64,000 nucleotides of DNA. It comes from an uncultured Rubrobacteraceae bacterium. Lineage in GTDB: Bacteria > Actinomycetota > Rubrobacteria > Rubrobacterales > Rubrobacteraceae. The DNA lies in the NCBI GenBank assembly GCA_902806065.1, contig CADCVE010000001.1:186001-250000 (forward strand), read 5' to 3'. The position numbers were made by a program, and so were the translations under genes. This document shows positions 53,824 to 61,924 of the stretch, piece after piece (the stretch's first letter is position 1; every line of letters begins with the position of its first letter). The notes under the pieces were generated by a model that made no database searches, was not told the DNA's origin, and was given only the letters and a program-made list of their open reading frames with translations.

Positions 53824-53947
53824 TAATACCTCCTTATGGTTTCTTTCGGTAACTAATACCTCCCGCCAGCCGCTCTGCTCCCAGCCCCAAGCCACGAGCT
53901 ACGCGGCGATGCGCCCTTTGCCACGACGTTGTTTCTGCCGGGAGGCC

Positions 53948-54400
53948 TCACAACCCGGCTCTCGCCTCCCAGTCGTACATAACCTTGCGCCTGATCTCCC
54001 GGAAGTTCATCACCTCAAGCCTCACCCCGTCGGGATCCTCGAAGAACGTCGCGTAGTAGTCCGGGGCGTACTCCGGGTAGTAGCGAGGCTCGGTGACTCC
54101 GATCCCCGCAGTCTGTAGCTCCCCGGCAGCCCGGGCGACCGCCACCTCGTCGGCGACGCGGAAGCAGAAGTGATGCAGCCCCGGCGCGTAGGGGTCGTGG
54201 TTGGGGGTACCCTCCTTGGCAGGTCTCAATGAGTATGCGAAGTGGCGGTTGTAGTAGACGACGTGAGGATCTTCGCTTATGGCAACCTCACTCTTGCGAA
54301 ACCCGAGCACGTCCATAACGCGATCATAGAATTCCTCGGACACCCTGAGGTCCCGGACTGCAACGAAGATGTGATCGATGCCAATTACCTCAACCGTCAT
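53948..54400 (-). CDS. VOC-family (glyoxalase/dioxygenase-like) protein
   Basis: Two beta-alpha-beta-beta-beta units make one VOC domain. Metal-ligand-like residues appear in IDHIFVAVRDL, GLHHFCFRV and GVRLEVMNF. Members include glyoxalases, extradiol dioxygenases and antibiotic-resistance proteins; the reaction here is unknown. Length is 150 residues. The 270 bases to the next gene contain no ORF of note. Confidence 0.85.
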   Translation of the reverse strand: MTVEVIGIDHIFVAVRDLRVSEEFYDRVMDVLGFRKSEVAISEDPHVVYYNRHFAYSLRPAKEGTPNHDPYAPGLHHFCFRVADEVAVARAAGELQTAGIGVTEPRYYPEYAPDYYATFFEDPDGVRLEVMNFREIRRKVMYDWEARAGL

Positions 54401-54673
54401 GAGGCTCCTCTCTCCCGACGCCGCTCTTCGCCGGCTGCGGCGATGCTTCCCCGTCCGATGCTATCATTGACGAAAGAGACTGTAGGATCTCTTTTCCTTA
54501 ATCGCCCTCCGGCAGGTGGTGGCCTAACAGGCCGCGTTACATCTCCTAGTGGGCGTACACCTTGCTAAGACTCGTTCCCGCCCGGGCGAGCCGGAGCGGT
54601 ACCGGAGCCGGAGGGGATAGCTCGGGATCTACGGCACCTAGCGGTAGCCGATCGCTTCGAGCCGCTGGCCCAG

Positions 54674-55321
54674 CTACACCCGTCGGGCGAGGTAGTAGGT
54701 GCCCAGGCCGACCCGCCCTACGGCGACCGTGCGGACGCCCCGGCGCTCGAAGCCGCGCTACAGCAACCCTCGTGGGGTGAAGAACGGGGTCCGATCACCA
54801 TAGGAGGAGGCGTTGACGACGCAGCCTTCGGGCCTGAGGAGGGCCACCACTCTGTCGAAGAACGGCGGCATGTTGAGCATCGTGATCAGGTCGAATCCCT
54901 CTTCCTCCTCAAAGCTCGCGATGTCGGCCACAAGGAAACACACTCGGCTGCTCAGGTCCGCCGCCCTGGCGCTTGCCTGCGCGACCATCTCCCCAGAAAC
55001 GTCTATCCCGACGACCTCGGCGTCCGGGTAGCGATCGGCCAGCTCGAGGGCCGCCGCGCCCGTGCCGGTGCCGATGTCGAGGATTCGGACCGGCCTGGCT
55101 GGGAGCCGATCGAGCGCGGCCTGCAGCGGCATCAGGTATTCGGCTGAGTCCGAGCGGACACGCTCGTCCCAGCCGGCCGCGACCGAGTCGAAGAACATCC
55201 GCACCGGTCCACGGAAGAGCCGCCAGCTCCAGGGAAAGCGGGCGACCGCGGAGTTGACCGCTCGGCCGAGGGCGCGGATCAGCGGACCCGGCCCGCTCCG
55301 GGCACCGGGCTCCGCCGTCAT
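54674..55321 (-). pseudogene. SAM-dependent methyltransferase with in-frame TAG near its C-terminus
   Basis: VRILDIGTGTGAAALELADRYPDAEVVGIDVSGEM is a standard motif I-II block. The protein breaks at TPFFTPRGLL by TAG (54758-54760). The same frame then continues RGFERRGVRTVAVGRVGLGTYYLARRV to a second TAG at 54674-54676. The continuation looks like the normal end of this family (a terminal R-x-G-x-G-T-Y-Y-L strand), so the first stop is a nonsense mutation or an error. The truncated protein keeps its SAM site and might still fold. Its ATG overlaps the stop of the next upstream gene (ATGA). Confidence 0.75.
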
Positions 55322-55953
55322 GTTCCGGCTCCGTTCACGCCGAGGGCGCAGACCACCGCCGCGGGCTTCAACCTCATGGTCTCCAGCCGCACTTCGGTGA
55401 ACCTCGCTCGGATAAGGGCCACTGCGATATCGCGCCCCATGGCGGCAGACGTCTCGTCCGTGGCGCCCGGCCCCCGCGGCTGATAGACCACGGCGATCAG
55501 GCCGCCGGGCCGCAGCAGACGGCGGAGCTCCGCGAGGCGCGTGACGGGCTCACTCCAGAACATATTCGTGTTAACGGTCAGGATCTTGTCGAACAGCGCG
55601 TCGAAGGCGGGCAGCTCGTCGACGGTGCCGAGCCGCAGGTCAACCACTCCGCGCCGGAGGCCGTCGGCATTGCGCCTCCTCGCCCGGCGCAGCATCAGCT
55701 CTGAGTGATCGATACCGCACACATACCCCTCCGCCGCGATGCGGCTGAGTTCCCGTATCGCGATGCCCGGACCGAAGCCGAGCTCTAACACTCGATCGTC
55801 ACTCCGCACATCGAGCAGGGAGACTGCCCACGTGTTCCGTCTGCGGTTCGAAGGGCGGTGTGCCATGAGCAGGCCCGCTGCGCGGCCCCGCAAGCCGGTC
55901 GGGCGCCCGAACTGGGCGCGGATGGCGTCGATCGCTCTCTGTCTCAACTGCAT
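55318..55953 (-). CDS. Class I SAM-dependent methyltransferase
   Basis: VLELGFGPGIAIRELSRIAAEGYVCGIDHSELML is motif I-II, FDKILTVNTNMFW is motif IV and RLLRPGGLIAVVYQPRG follows. The start at 55953 is fixed by AAGGAGG on the minus strand; the ORF limit 56019 lies within the promoter. Length is 211 residues. It is the first gene of a two-gene operon with the interrupted methyltransferase, expressed from a MerR-type promoter, and faces a merR-like gene. Confidence 0.88.
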   Translation of the reverse strand: MQLRQRAIDAIRAQFGRPTGLRGRAAGLLMAHRPSNRRRNTWAVSLLDVRSDDRVLELGFGPGIAIRELSRIAAEGYVCGIDHSELMLRRARRRNADGLRRGVVDLRLGTVDELPAFDALFDKILTVNTNMFWSEPVTRLAELRRLLRPGGLIAVVYQPRGPGATDETSAAMGRDIAVALIRARFTEVRLETMRLKPAAVVCALGVNGAGT

Positions 55954-55993
55954 TCGCTTGACCTCCTTGACCTCTCGTCGTCGCGTGTGGATA

Positions 55994-56024
55994 AATGTAC
56001 AAGTTGAAGCGCACTTCAAGTCAA
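55994..56024 (-). promoter_or_regulatory. MerR-type promoter with 19-bp spacer and central palindrome
   Basis: On the minus strand TTGACT (56019-56024) and TACATT (55994-55999) are separated by 19 bp instead of 17. The spacer is centred on TTGAAG-CGCA-CTTCAA (56004-56019), a perfect dyad. Overlong spacers untwisted by a bound activator are the hallmark of MerR-family promoters. It drives the methyltransferase pair and lies 11 bp from the start of the merR-like gene. Confidence 0.8.
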
Positions 56025-56034
56025 GGGGACGCTC

Positions 56035-56448
56035 ATGCTGGAGAACGGCCTGATACCGATTGGAGGACTGGCTCGCCGCACCGGAGTGGCGACTTCGGCG
56101 CTCCGTTACTACGAACGGATTGGCCTACTGTCTCCCGCCGAGCGTGTTGGCCAACGGAGGCATTACCCGCCCTCGAGCGCGGAGCGCGTCGCGCTAATTC
56201 GCCTCTGCCAGGACGCCGGGTTCACGCTCGCAGAGATCGGTCAGCTGCTCGATGGCTGGAGCCGGGCCTGGGGTCGCTTGGCCGAGCGCAAGATCGCAGA
56301 GCTCGACGCCCGTATCGCGGACGCCCAGCGGGCGAAGAAGCTGATCACGCACGCGCTCGAATGTCCCCATCGTGACCTTTTCGCCTGCCCCAATTTCCGC
56401 TCCGCGCTCGAGGCTCACCTCGAGCATCCCGGTAGCCCGCACCGGTAG
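56035..56448 (+). CDS. MerR-family transcriptional regulator
   Basis: The N-terminal winged helix is typical (IPIGGLARRTGVATSALRYYERIGLLSPAER). It is followed by a dimerisation helix and a C-terminal CPHRDLFACPNF with two cysteines eight residues apart. This ending differs from the SoxR CxxCxC motif and the metal-sensor loops, but could sense a metal, a thiol-reactive compound or redox state (inference). Length is 137 residues, ATG after AAGGGG. It is divergent from the methyltransferase pair it probably controls. Confidence 0.9.
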   Translation: MLENGLIPIGGLARRTGVATSALRYYERIGLLSPAERVGQRRHYPPSSAERVALIRLCQDAGFTLAEIGQLLDGWSRAWGRLAERKIAELDARIADAQRAKKLITHALECPHRDLFACPNFRSALEAHLEHPGSPHR

Positions 56449-56598
56449 CAGGCGGCTTCGGGGCGACGCACTGAAGGGTAGCGACAACGCGCTTCCGCTC
56501 TCGCGTCCTAGCGAGCATCTTTGCGATACGCGCATCAATCACACAACAGTACGGTGTTTCGGTAGGCAGATGCGAGACCAATTGCTCATGCAGTCCAG

Positions 56599-56620
56599 CT
56601 ACTCGCCCCGGGGCGAGTAG
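56599..56620. repeat. Perfect 22-bp palindrome
   Basis: CTACTCGCCCC directly abuts its own reverse complement GGGGCGAGTAG with no spacer. It lies in the gene-poor stretch, 52 bp before repeat copy 2. It could be a protein-binding site or the relic of a mobile-element end. Confidence 0.6.
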
Positions 56621-56672
56621 TGTTCCCGGTGAAGCCGGGAGATGGTGGCTATGTTCCCCTCGCCTACGAACT

Positions 56673-56775
56673 GACAACGCCCCGAAGGGCCGCTTCTCCG
56701 CCACGGTGGGAGAGGAGCCAGAGGTCGAGGTGGAGCTAGTCTAGTGGCAGGGCGCTTCGCCCTGCTCACTGGCCT
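56673..56775 (+). repeat. Dispersed repeat, copy 2
   Basis: It reads DNAPKGRFSATVGEEPEVEV, E-L-V-stop, aligned codon for codon with copy 1, and continues with GCAGGGCGCTTCGCCCTGC, itself a small hairpin. No start codon or upstream domain belongs to it, so it is a fragment. Confidence 0.6.
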
Positions 56776-56918
56776 GTGAGCAGTTGTGGGGCTTCTCGGA
56801 AGCGTGTAGCACGTTAGCTTAGGATACTGTTTCGAAGTGTGCCGCCTGCTTCGCAGAAGAGCCAAGCACAGCGCACCCGAGTAGCGAGGAAAGCCGTAAT
56901 GTGGGGCACCTTCACCCT

Positions 56919-57527
56919 TCAGAGCCAGCCTTTCTTTTCAGCGAGGCGCGCCGCCTCCACCCGGTTGCGCGTCCCGAGCTTCTTGATCGCCATGGAGAGG
57001 TAGTTGCGTACGGTGCCTTTGGAGAGGTGCAGTTTAGCCGCCACGTCCCCTATCGTCGCTCCGTCCGCGGACGCGAAGAGCACGTCGCGTTCCCGGTCGG
57101 TGAGGGGGTTGCCGACCTCGCTGAGGGCCGACGCGGCCAGGGCGGGATCTACCATCCACTCCCCTTCCACCACCCGGCGGATGGCGATGGCTAGTTTGGA
57201 AGCCGGGGCATCCTTAAGCAGGAAGCCCCGAGCGCCGCTCTCCATCGCCCGCTTGAGGTAGCCTGCGCGCCCAAACGTGGTCAGAATGATCACGCGGCAT
57301 GAAGGAAGACAATCCCCCAGCTCTGCCGCGGCACCAAGCCCGTCCCCGCCCGGCATCTCGATATCCAGGAGCGCCACGTCCGGCAGGGCGGCTAGGGCGG
57401 CTGGGAGGACCTCGTCCCCACGCGACACCTCAGCGACGATCTCGATGTCTTCCTCCAGCGAAAGCAGGGCGGACAAGGCCCCGCGAACCATCGCCTGGTC
57501 CTCGGCTAGGAGGACGCGGATAGTCAA
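56919..57527 (-). CDS. NarL/LuxR-type response regulator (DesR/LiaR-like)
   Basis: The receiver domain has the acidic pair (LLAEDQ), phospho-acceptor Asp in VALLDIEMPGGDG, Thr in ILTTFGRAGYL and Lys in GFLLKDAP. The C-terminal LuxR helix-turn-helix is LTDRERDVL, then IGDVAAKLHLSKGTVRNYLS. Length is 202 residues. It starts with TTG, overlapping the kinase stop (TTGA). It is the last gene of a minus-strand operon with an ABC exporter, a layout typical of envelope-stress or peptide-resistance systems. Confidence 0.93.
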   Translation of the reverse strand: MTIRVLLAEDQAMVRGALSALLSLEEDIEIVAEVSRGDEVLPAALAALPDVALLDIEMPGGDGLGAAAELGDCLPSCRVIILTTFGRAGYLKRAMESGARGFLLKDAPASKLAIAIRRVVEGEWMVDPALAASALSEVGNPLTDRERDVLFASADGATIGDVAAKLHLSKGTVRNYLSMAIKKLGTRNRVEAARLAEKKGWL

Positions 57528-58837
57528 CGCCCGTCCTCGCGTACGCCGCTTTCTCGGAGTGGCAGACTCACGCGCAGTCTAAAGCCCCCGCCTGGGAGCG
57601 GACCCGCTTGGAAACTCGCTCCGGCGAACCCAGCGACGCGCTCAGAGAGGCCGGAGAGGCCGCTGCCCCCAGCCGAACCTTCGGTGCCAGACCCAGCTGT
57701 CCCATCTCGGGACGGGAAGAGACCGCGCCCGTCGTCGCTTACCGCAGCGCGGACCTCCCCAGCCTCTCCATTTTCGCCGTCTTGGCGCGCGAGCTGGATG
57801 TCGCAGTGGCGCGCACGGCTGTGGCGGATCACATTCGTCGCCCCTTCGCGCACCGTCCAGGCCAGCATGGCCTCCATCGACTTCGGCAGCAGGCCGACGG
57901 AGTTCTCGATTCGGCAGTCGATGCCGGCGGCTTCGAGCATCTCCCTGGCCCCGATAAGCTCCTCGCCAAGGTTCGCCTGTCGGTAGCCTGAGACCGCCTC
58001 GCGCACTTCGCGCAGCGCCCCGCGCGCGATGTCCTGGATGTCGCGGACCTCCGCAACGGCCCTGTGCGTCTCCGAAGCGTCGGGCAGGAGTCGGTCGGCC
58101 AACTCGCTCTTGAGCGAGATCGAGGAGAGGCTGTGGCCGAGCAGGTCGTGCAGGTCTCGTGCGAAGCGCAAACGCTCCTTGGCTACCGCCTCGGCCACCG
58201 CCAACTGCGCGATCTCTCTTCGTGCCGCTTGCAGCTCGCGGACCGTTGTCACAAGCCGGCTCACGGCGATCATGCCGATCCCGAGCAACGGGAAAGGGAC
58301 AATGTTGGTCCAGGCCGTCGCGAGTGTGTCCCATCCCACCTGGACCGCGTAGACCACGCCCACCACGACTGTGGTAGCGGAGACCATCCAGGCCGCTTTG
58401 CGCGTGGGGAGCGTTACCGCCGCTGCTATCACGACGTACATAAAGCGGTAGGGGATACCTCTTCCGTACGCGAGCTCGATGTACAGTGCGAGGACCGCCA
58501 TAGCCAGGAGCAGACCGATCCGAACCCGCAGTTCCCGGGGCGTCAAGCCGGCCGTGGGAAACGGGTAGCGAAGCATAAGCCAGAGGAAGAACGAGATGAA
58601 GGCCGCCAGCGAAGTCAGCAACGCCAGCCACTGGAGCGGGGAGAGATCGGTGGTCTGTAGCACCTGAATCACGAAACCAACAGGAAACAGCAGCCAGACC
58701 GCCGTAAAAAGTAGCCACCCGAAGGGGAGCAGCTTGTGCCGCGAGGTGTCGACGATCCCTGTAGAATCGCTGCTGACGGAGCTCGTAGGTTGTTCGCTAT
58801 CCGCTGACTGCGCCATCGTAGTCGGTTCCTGTGTCAA
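57524..58837 (-). CDS. DesK/LiaS-type sensor histidine kinase
   Basis: Six membrane helices lie between about residues 36 and 200. The HisKA_3 phospho-acceptor box is RFARDLHDLLGHSLSSI. The HATPase domain has TVREGATNVIRHSRARHCDI (N box), SDDGRG and GGSGLSGLSERV. There is no extracellular sensing domain, so the helices themselves may sense the membrane or the ABC transporter. Length is 437 residues from TTG 58837. ATG 58816 is an alternative start. A TATACT on the minus strand at 58850-58855 could give it a promoter of its own. Confidence 0.92.
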   Translation of the reverse strand: MTQEPTTMAQSADSEQPTSSVSSDSTGIVDTSRHKLLPFGWLLFTAVWLLFPVGFVIQVLQTTDLSPLQWLALLTSLAAFISFFLWLMLRYPFPTAGLTPRELRVRIGLLLAMAVLALYIELAYGRGIPYRFMYVVIAAAVTLPTRKAAWMVSATTVVVGVVYAVQVGWDTLATAWTNIVPFPLLGIGMIAVSRLVTTVRELQAARREIAQLAVAEAVAKERLRFARDLHDLLGHSLSSISLKSELADRLLPDASETHRAVAEVRDIQDIARGALREVREAVSGYRQANLGEELIGAREMLEAAGIDCRIENSVGLLPKSMEAMLAWTVREGATNVIRHSRARHCDIQLARQDGENGEAGEVRAAVSDDGRGLFPSRDGTAGSGTEGSAGGSGLSGLSERVAGFAGASFQAGPLPGGGFRLRVSLPLRESGVREDGR

Positions 58838-58885
58838 GCTAACACTACGAGTATACGCGGCAGCGCGTCTTCAGACCGCGTAACC

Positions 58886-59707
58886 TCACGTCACGTCCCG
58901 CCTTTGTAGCGCGACGCTGGCTATCAGGACGAAGACGACGGCGTAGGCTACGAGCACGATCGTCGCTTGAGTACCGTCCACGGCGGTGTTCACTCCCGGC
59001 GCGTCGCTTCTTCCGCCTAGCGCCGAGACGAGTGACCCCGCGTTCACCCCGGGTAGTCCTACTTGCAGCGTATCTGCGAAGTCGAGAAGTGCCGCAGCTA
59101 CGTTAACGATCAAGTTCTCTATGCCCAGAATCCATACTACCCCGAGCCCGATAGGCATCGCCATCCCCTTGAACAAGAACGCGAGCATCGCGCCGAGCAG
59201 GCACCACGTCATGAGGATAAGCCAGCCCGAGGCGACTCCCCGCGCCAACTCGGACAGGGAAGGCCAGGCAATAGAATTCGACAGGCTCGTAGCTATCGTA
59301 TAGCTCGTAAGGGCACCAAGAGCGAAGATGGAGAGCACGATCGCGAGCACGGCAACTGCGAGCACGAGCAGCTCGCCCGCGAAGAAGGTCAGCCGGCGGG
59401 GACGTTGGATCAGCATGGTTTTCAGCGTCCCAAAGCTGTACTCGCTGCCGACCGAGAGCACACCTAAAGTAAGCGCGAGGGCGCCAGCAAATAAGGGGAA
59501 TCCCCCGATGGAGTTCGAGATCAGGTACTCCGGCATCGTGCTAGCCAGGATCTGCTCCGCTGCCCTCTCGTTGTCCGCGCTCAGGTAACCCGCGTAGGGC
59601 ACAAGGTAGTTGAATATCTGACTAAGGACCAGCGCTACGAGCAGCAGCCCCCACGCCGCGGGCCTCTTGTAGAGTTTCAACATCCCCGCCGAGAAACTAG
59701 CCAACAT
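58886..59707 (-). CDS. ABC transporter permease (ABC-2 type)
   Basis: The 273-residue protein has six membrane helices and a long first extracellular loop. SVGSEYSFGTLKTMLIQRPRR is the typical coupling region of BcrB/LiaFSR-linked exporters. It overlaps the ATPase gene by 11 bp, and 48 bp separate it from the kinase gene. With the ATPase it probably exports, or removes from the membrane, an antimicrobial peptide or lipid-like compound (inference). Confidence 0.88.
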   Translation of the reverse strand: MLASFSAGMLKLYKRPAAWGLLLVALVLSQIFNYLVPYAGYLSADNERAAEQILASTMPEYLISNSIGGFPLFAGALALTLGVLSVGSEYSFGTLKTMLIQRPRRLTFFAGELLVLAVAVLAIVLSIFALGALTSYTIATSLSNSIAWPSLSELARGVASGWLILMTWCLLGAMLAFLFKGMAMPIGLGVVWILGIENLIVNVAAALLDFADTLQVGLPGVNAGSLVSALGGRSDAPGVNTAVDGTQATIVLVAYAVVFVLIASVALQRRDVT

Positions 59708-60617
59708 GGCTCTCGCCTTTCTGGTCTGTCATCTCAAGGAATACTTCCTCAAGCGTGCCCTCTACGGGGCGCAGTTCGGTCACCTCAACCCCAGCGTCCA
59801 CCAGCTCCCGATTGATCCGCCCGGCGGTCACCGGGTCCACGTTTAGGCGGAGTGTGCCGTTCAGTACCTCCACCCGCTCTGCGCCGAGCAGTTGTTCAGC
59901 ACTTTGGCGGGCGTGATCCAACGGCTTTGCCCCTACTAGGAGTGCCCCCTTACCGCGCAGTTTCTCCACCGTGCTCTCGGCGATCAGGCGTCCGCCGGAG
60001 ATGATGCCGACGCGGTCGCAGATCTGCTCGATCTCGCCGAGCAGATGGCTGGAGAGGAGCACCGTACGCTCGCCCGATCCCAGCCTGCGGATGAGATCTC
60101 GCATGTCCGCCATCCCGGCCGGGTCCAATCCGTTCGTCGGCTCATCAAGGATCAGTAGCTCCGGATCCTTTAGGAGCGCTGCAGCCACTCCGAGGCGCTG
60201 CTTCATGCCCAAAGAGTACGTCGCGAACTTGTCGCGAGCCCTGTGTGTTAGACCTACTAATCGGAGCACCTCTTCGATCCGTCTCTTCGGAACGCTCGCA
60301 TAACGGGCGACCACACGCAGGTTGTCCATTCCGGACAGGTAGGGGTAGAAGGCAGGCGACTCGACGAGTGCACCGACGCGTACCAGGCTTTCCGGATGCC
60401 CCGGCGAACGGCCCAACACGGTTGCCTTCCCCGAGGTGGGACGGATGAGCCCGAGCAGCATGCGCATGCACGTTGTCTTCCCCGCGCCGTTGGGACCAAG
60501 GAAACCATAGACCTCGCCCCTGCGTACCGTGAGACTTACTCGATCCACAGCCAAGATGCGCGAACCGTACCTCTTGGTGAGGTTCCTCGTCTCGACCAGC
60601 ACGCCTTCACTGTTCAT
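59697..60617 (-). CDS. ABC transporter ATP-binding protein (BcrA/DrrA-like)
   Basis: Walker A is GPNGAGKTT. The signature is YSLGMKQRLG (the degenerate C-loop of BcrA-type ATPases), Walker B is LLILDEPTNGLDP and the H-loop is LLSSHLLGEIE. A C-terminal regulatory stretch of about 80 residues is present. The second of two adjacent ATGs (60617) lies at better distance from AAGGAGG than the first. The ORF limit is 60659. Confidence 0.93.
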   Translation of the reverse strand: MNSEGVLVETRNLTKRYGSRILAVDRVSLTVRRGEVYGFLGPNGAGKTTCMRMLLGLIRPTSGKATVLGRSPGHPESLVRVGALVESPAFYPYLSGMDNLRVVARYASVPKRRIEEVLRLVGLTHRARDKFATYSLGMKQRLGVAAALLKDPELLILDEPTNGLDPAGMADMRDLIRRLGSGERTVLLSSHLLGEIEQICDRVGIISGGRLIAESTVEKLRGKGALLVGAKPLDHARQSAEQLLGAERVEVLNGTLRLNVDPVTAGRINRELVDAGVEVTELRPVEGTLEEVFLEMTDQKGESHVG

Positions 60618-60688
60618 CATGCCTCCTTGCTCCCGCACGTGAGCGGGGACCTTCAACACGTCGCGCAGTAAATACCATCATGACTTCC

Positions 60689-61060
60689 TCATGACCGGGC
60701 CCGGTAGTTCTGACTAACGGCGACGATCCCGGTGATGACAACGACGATGACTGCCAGAAACTGGACCCAGGCGCCGATGAACACGCCCAACTGGCTCGGC
60801 TCAAGTAGGCTGAACACCGCGCCGCTAGCAAAGAACCCGACCAGTAGAAATAGGCCCACCACCACGCCGACGACCGGTATCCACCTCCACGGTGCGAAGG
60901 CAACCAGAGCGGCCGCCACCAAAAGGATGACGAGACCTGGCGGGACCGTCGGAACGTCAACCCCAGAAACGATCTGGATTACAAATCCAGCAGCCGCGAC
61001 AAGGAGGGCAGTCACCGTGAGCTGGCTTGCCCGGATCAACAAACTTCGCTGCTTAATCAC
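60689..61060 (-). CDS. Small four-helix membrane protein
   Basis: The hydrophobic protein has four membrane helices (LTVTALLVAAAGFVIQIV, GLVILLVAAALVAFAPW, VVGVVVGLFLLVGFFASGAVF, FLAVIVVVITGIVAV). GTG 61060 is preferred because AGGAGA lies just before it. ATG 61075 and 61111 have no ribosome binding site. It lies 71 bp upstream of the ABC ATPase gene in the same direction, so is probably the first gene of the transporter/two-component operon. Family not recognised. Confidence 0.65.
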   Translation of the reverse strand: MIKQRSLLIRASQLTVTALLVAAAGFVIQIVSGVDVPTVPPGLVILLVAAALVAFAPWRWIPVVGVVVGLFLLVGFFASGAVFSLLEPSQLGVFIGAWVQFLAVIVVVITGIVAVSQNYRARS

Positions 61061-61181
61061 TATTCTCCTATCCATATAGTCAGCGGCCCTGCAAAGAAGC
61101 CGATACTTCATCGGTTCTCTTGCCCACGAGTGTAGGGGCGCACTGTAAAGACTGGTAGTGAAGATCGTCGTGGATTCGGCA

Positions 61182-61193
61182 TGACAAATGTCA
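61182..61193. promoter_or_regulatory. Dyad TGACA-AA-TGTCA upstream of the ABC/two-component operon
   Basis: A perfect 5-bp-arm inverted repeat about 120 bp upstream of the first gene of the minus-strand operon. NarL-type response regulators bind such dyads, so it could be the operator of the adjacent system. This is inference from position only. Confidence 0.3.
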
Positions 61194-61243
61194 CAGGATG
61201 AGCCCTAGCTCAATCTTGCGTCCACGTTCAGTCGTCGCCGGCC

Positions 61244-61440
61244 CTGGCTAGGAGCCGGAGGTCGAGCTGGCGCTGGTGCAGCGGTCGGACGCTCGTGATC
61301 TCCCCTCTGCACTGTATGAACGGACAACACCCCGAAGGTCCGCTTCTCCGCCACACTTCTCCGCTACGCTGGGCCAGGAGCCGGTAGTCGAGGTAGCGCT
61401 AGTCTAGCCGTTACACGTTTGCGCCCTGCTCACGGAACTG
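61244..61440 (+). repeat. Dispersed repeat, copies 4 (partial) and 3
   Basis: At 61323-61407 the segment reads DNTPKVRFSAT and then shifts frame because CTTCTCCGCCAC is nearly duplicated. The ending EPVVEVALV-stop is kept in the other frame, and GCCCTGCTCAC follows, as in copy 2. At 61244-61282 only the GGAGCCGGAGGTCGAGCTGG part recurs, with its TAG changed to CAG. Both are decayed. Confidence 0.55.
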
Positions 61441-61867
61441 GCTGCAAGGGGTGTTTTGCGAACTTAGAGTGTAGGGGGTTCTCCGAAGCTGACATACCCC
61501 GGTCCTGTCCTCCGTAGAGCAGACATGCTGCTGTTGTTCTGGGTCGTCTGACCGGGGCCGGGCGAACTGCTTCCGGTGTAGCAGGCAGACTAGGACACAA
61601 ACCCCGTTACACTGGAGTGTCACGAGGTTGGCGGTAGTCTGCGGCGGTCTCCGCGTTCAGGCTGGTACTCGTGCCAAACTAGCCGCGAGCGCGACGTTGT
61701 GGCATCCTTCCCGTCTCACGGACTCACGGCGAGGGGGGAAGGTGGGCCGCGGCGAACACCGGAGAATCAAGCCGACCGATGCCTAGTAGCTCTTGCTCCC
61801 GCTTTTTTCGTGGCCGGAGCATCGGAACTCTGCTTCAGCCACGACTGGCAAGAATATCCGGCTCGGG

Positions 61868-61894
61868 TGTCACATCCGATTTGTGGCCGGTGTC
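61868..61894 (+). promoter_or_regulatory. ECF41-type promoter
   Basis: TGTCACA (61868-61874), 16 bp, then TGTC (61891-61894). ECF41 sigma factors are known to use TGTCACA-N16-CGTC; only one base differs. The first gene of the two-gene operon encoding the sigma factor starts 30 bp downstream, which implies autoregulation. Confidence 0.7.
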
Positions 61895-61924
61895 TCTATG
61901 CTGAGAGCAACTAGAGGAGAAATC

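Larger units (their letters stand above)
56449..56918. other. Gene-poor stretch with palindrome and repeat copy 2
   Basis: About 470 bases with no supported gene. They hold the perfect 22-bp palindrome at 56599-56620 and the second copy of the dispersed repeat at 56673-56775, listed separately. The short ORFs in the track lack ribosome binding sites. Confidence 0.45.
61112..61867. other. Gene-poor stretch with repeat copies 3 and 4
   Basis: About 750 bases without a supported gene. It contains the dyad TGACA-AA-TGTCA at 61182-61193 and the damaged copies of the dispersed repeat between 61244 and 61440. The ORFs at 61411-61623 (minus) and 61699-61914 (plus) lack ribosome binding sites and family resemblance. 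Confidence 0.45.

Noticed and set aside
54758-54760. TAG as a pyrrolysine or readthrough codon
   Set aside because: Nothing in the context supports recoding; a nonsense mutation near the C-terminus is far more likely.
57642-58718. 358-aa minus-strand ORF overlapping the histidine kinase
   Set aside because: It is Arg/Gly-rich and lacks any domain, while the other frame is a clear DesK-type kinase.
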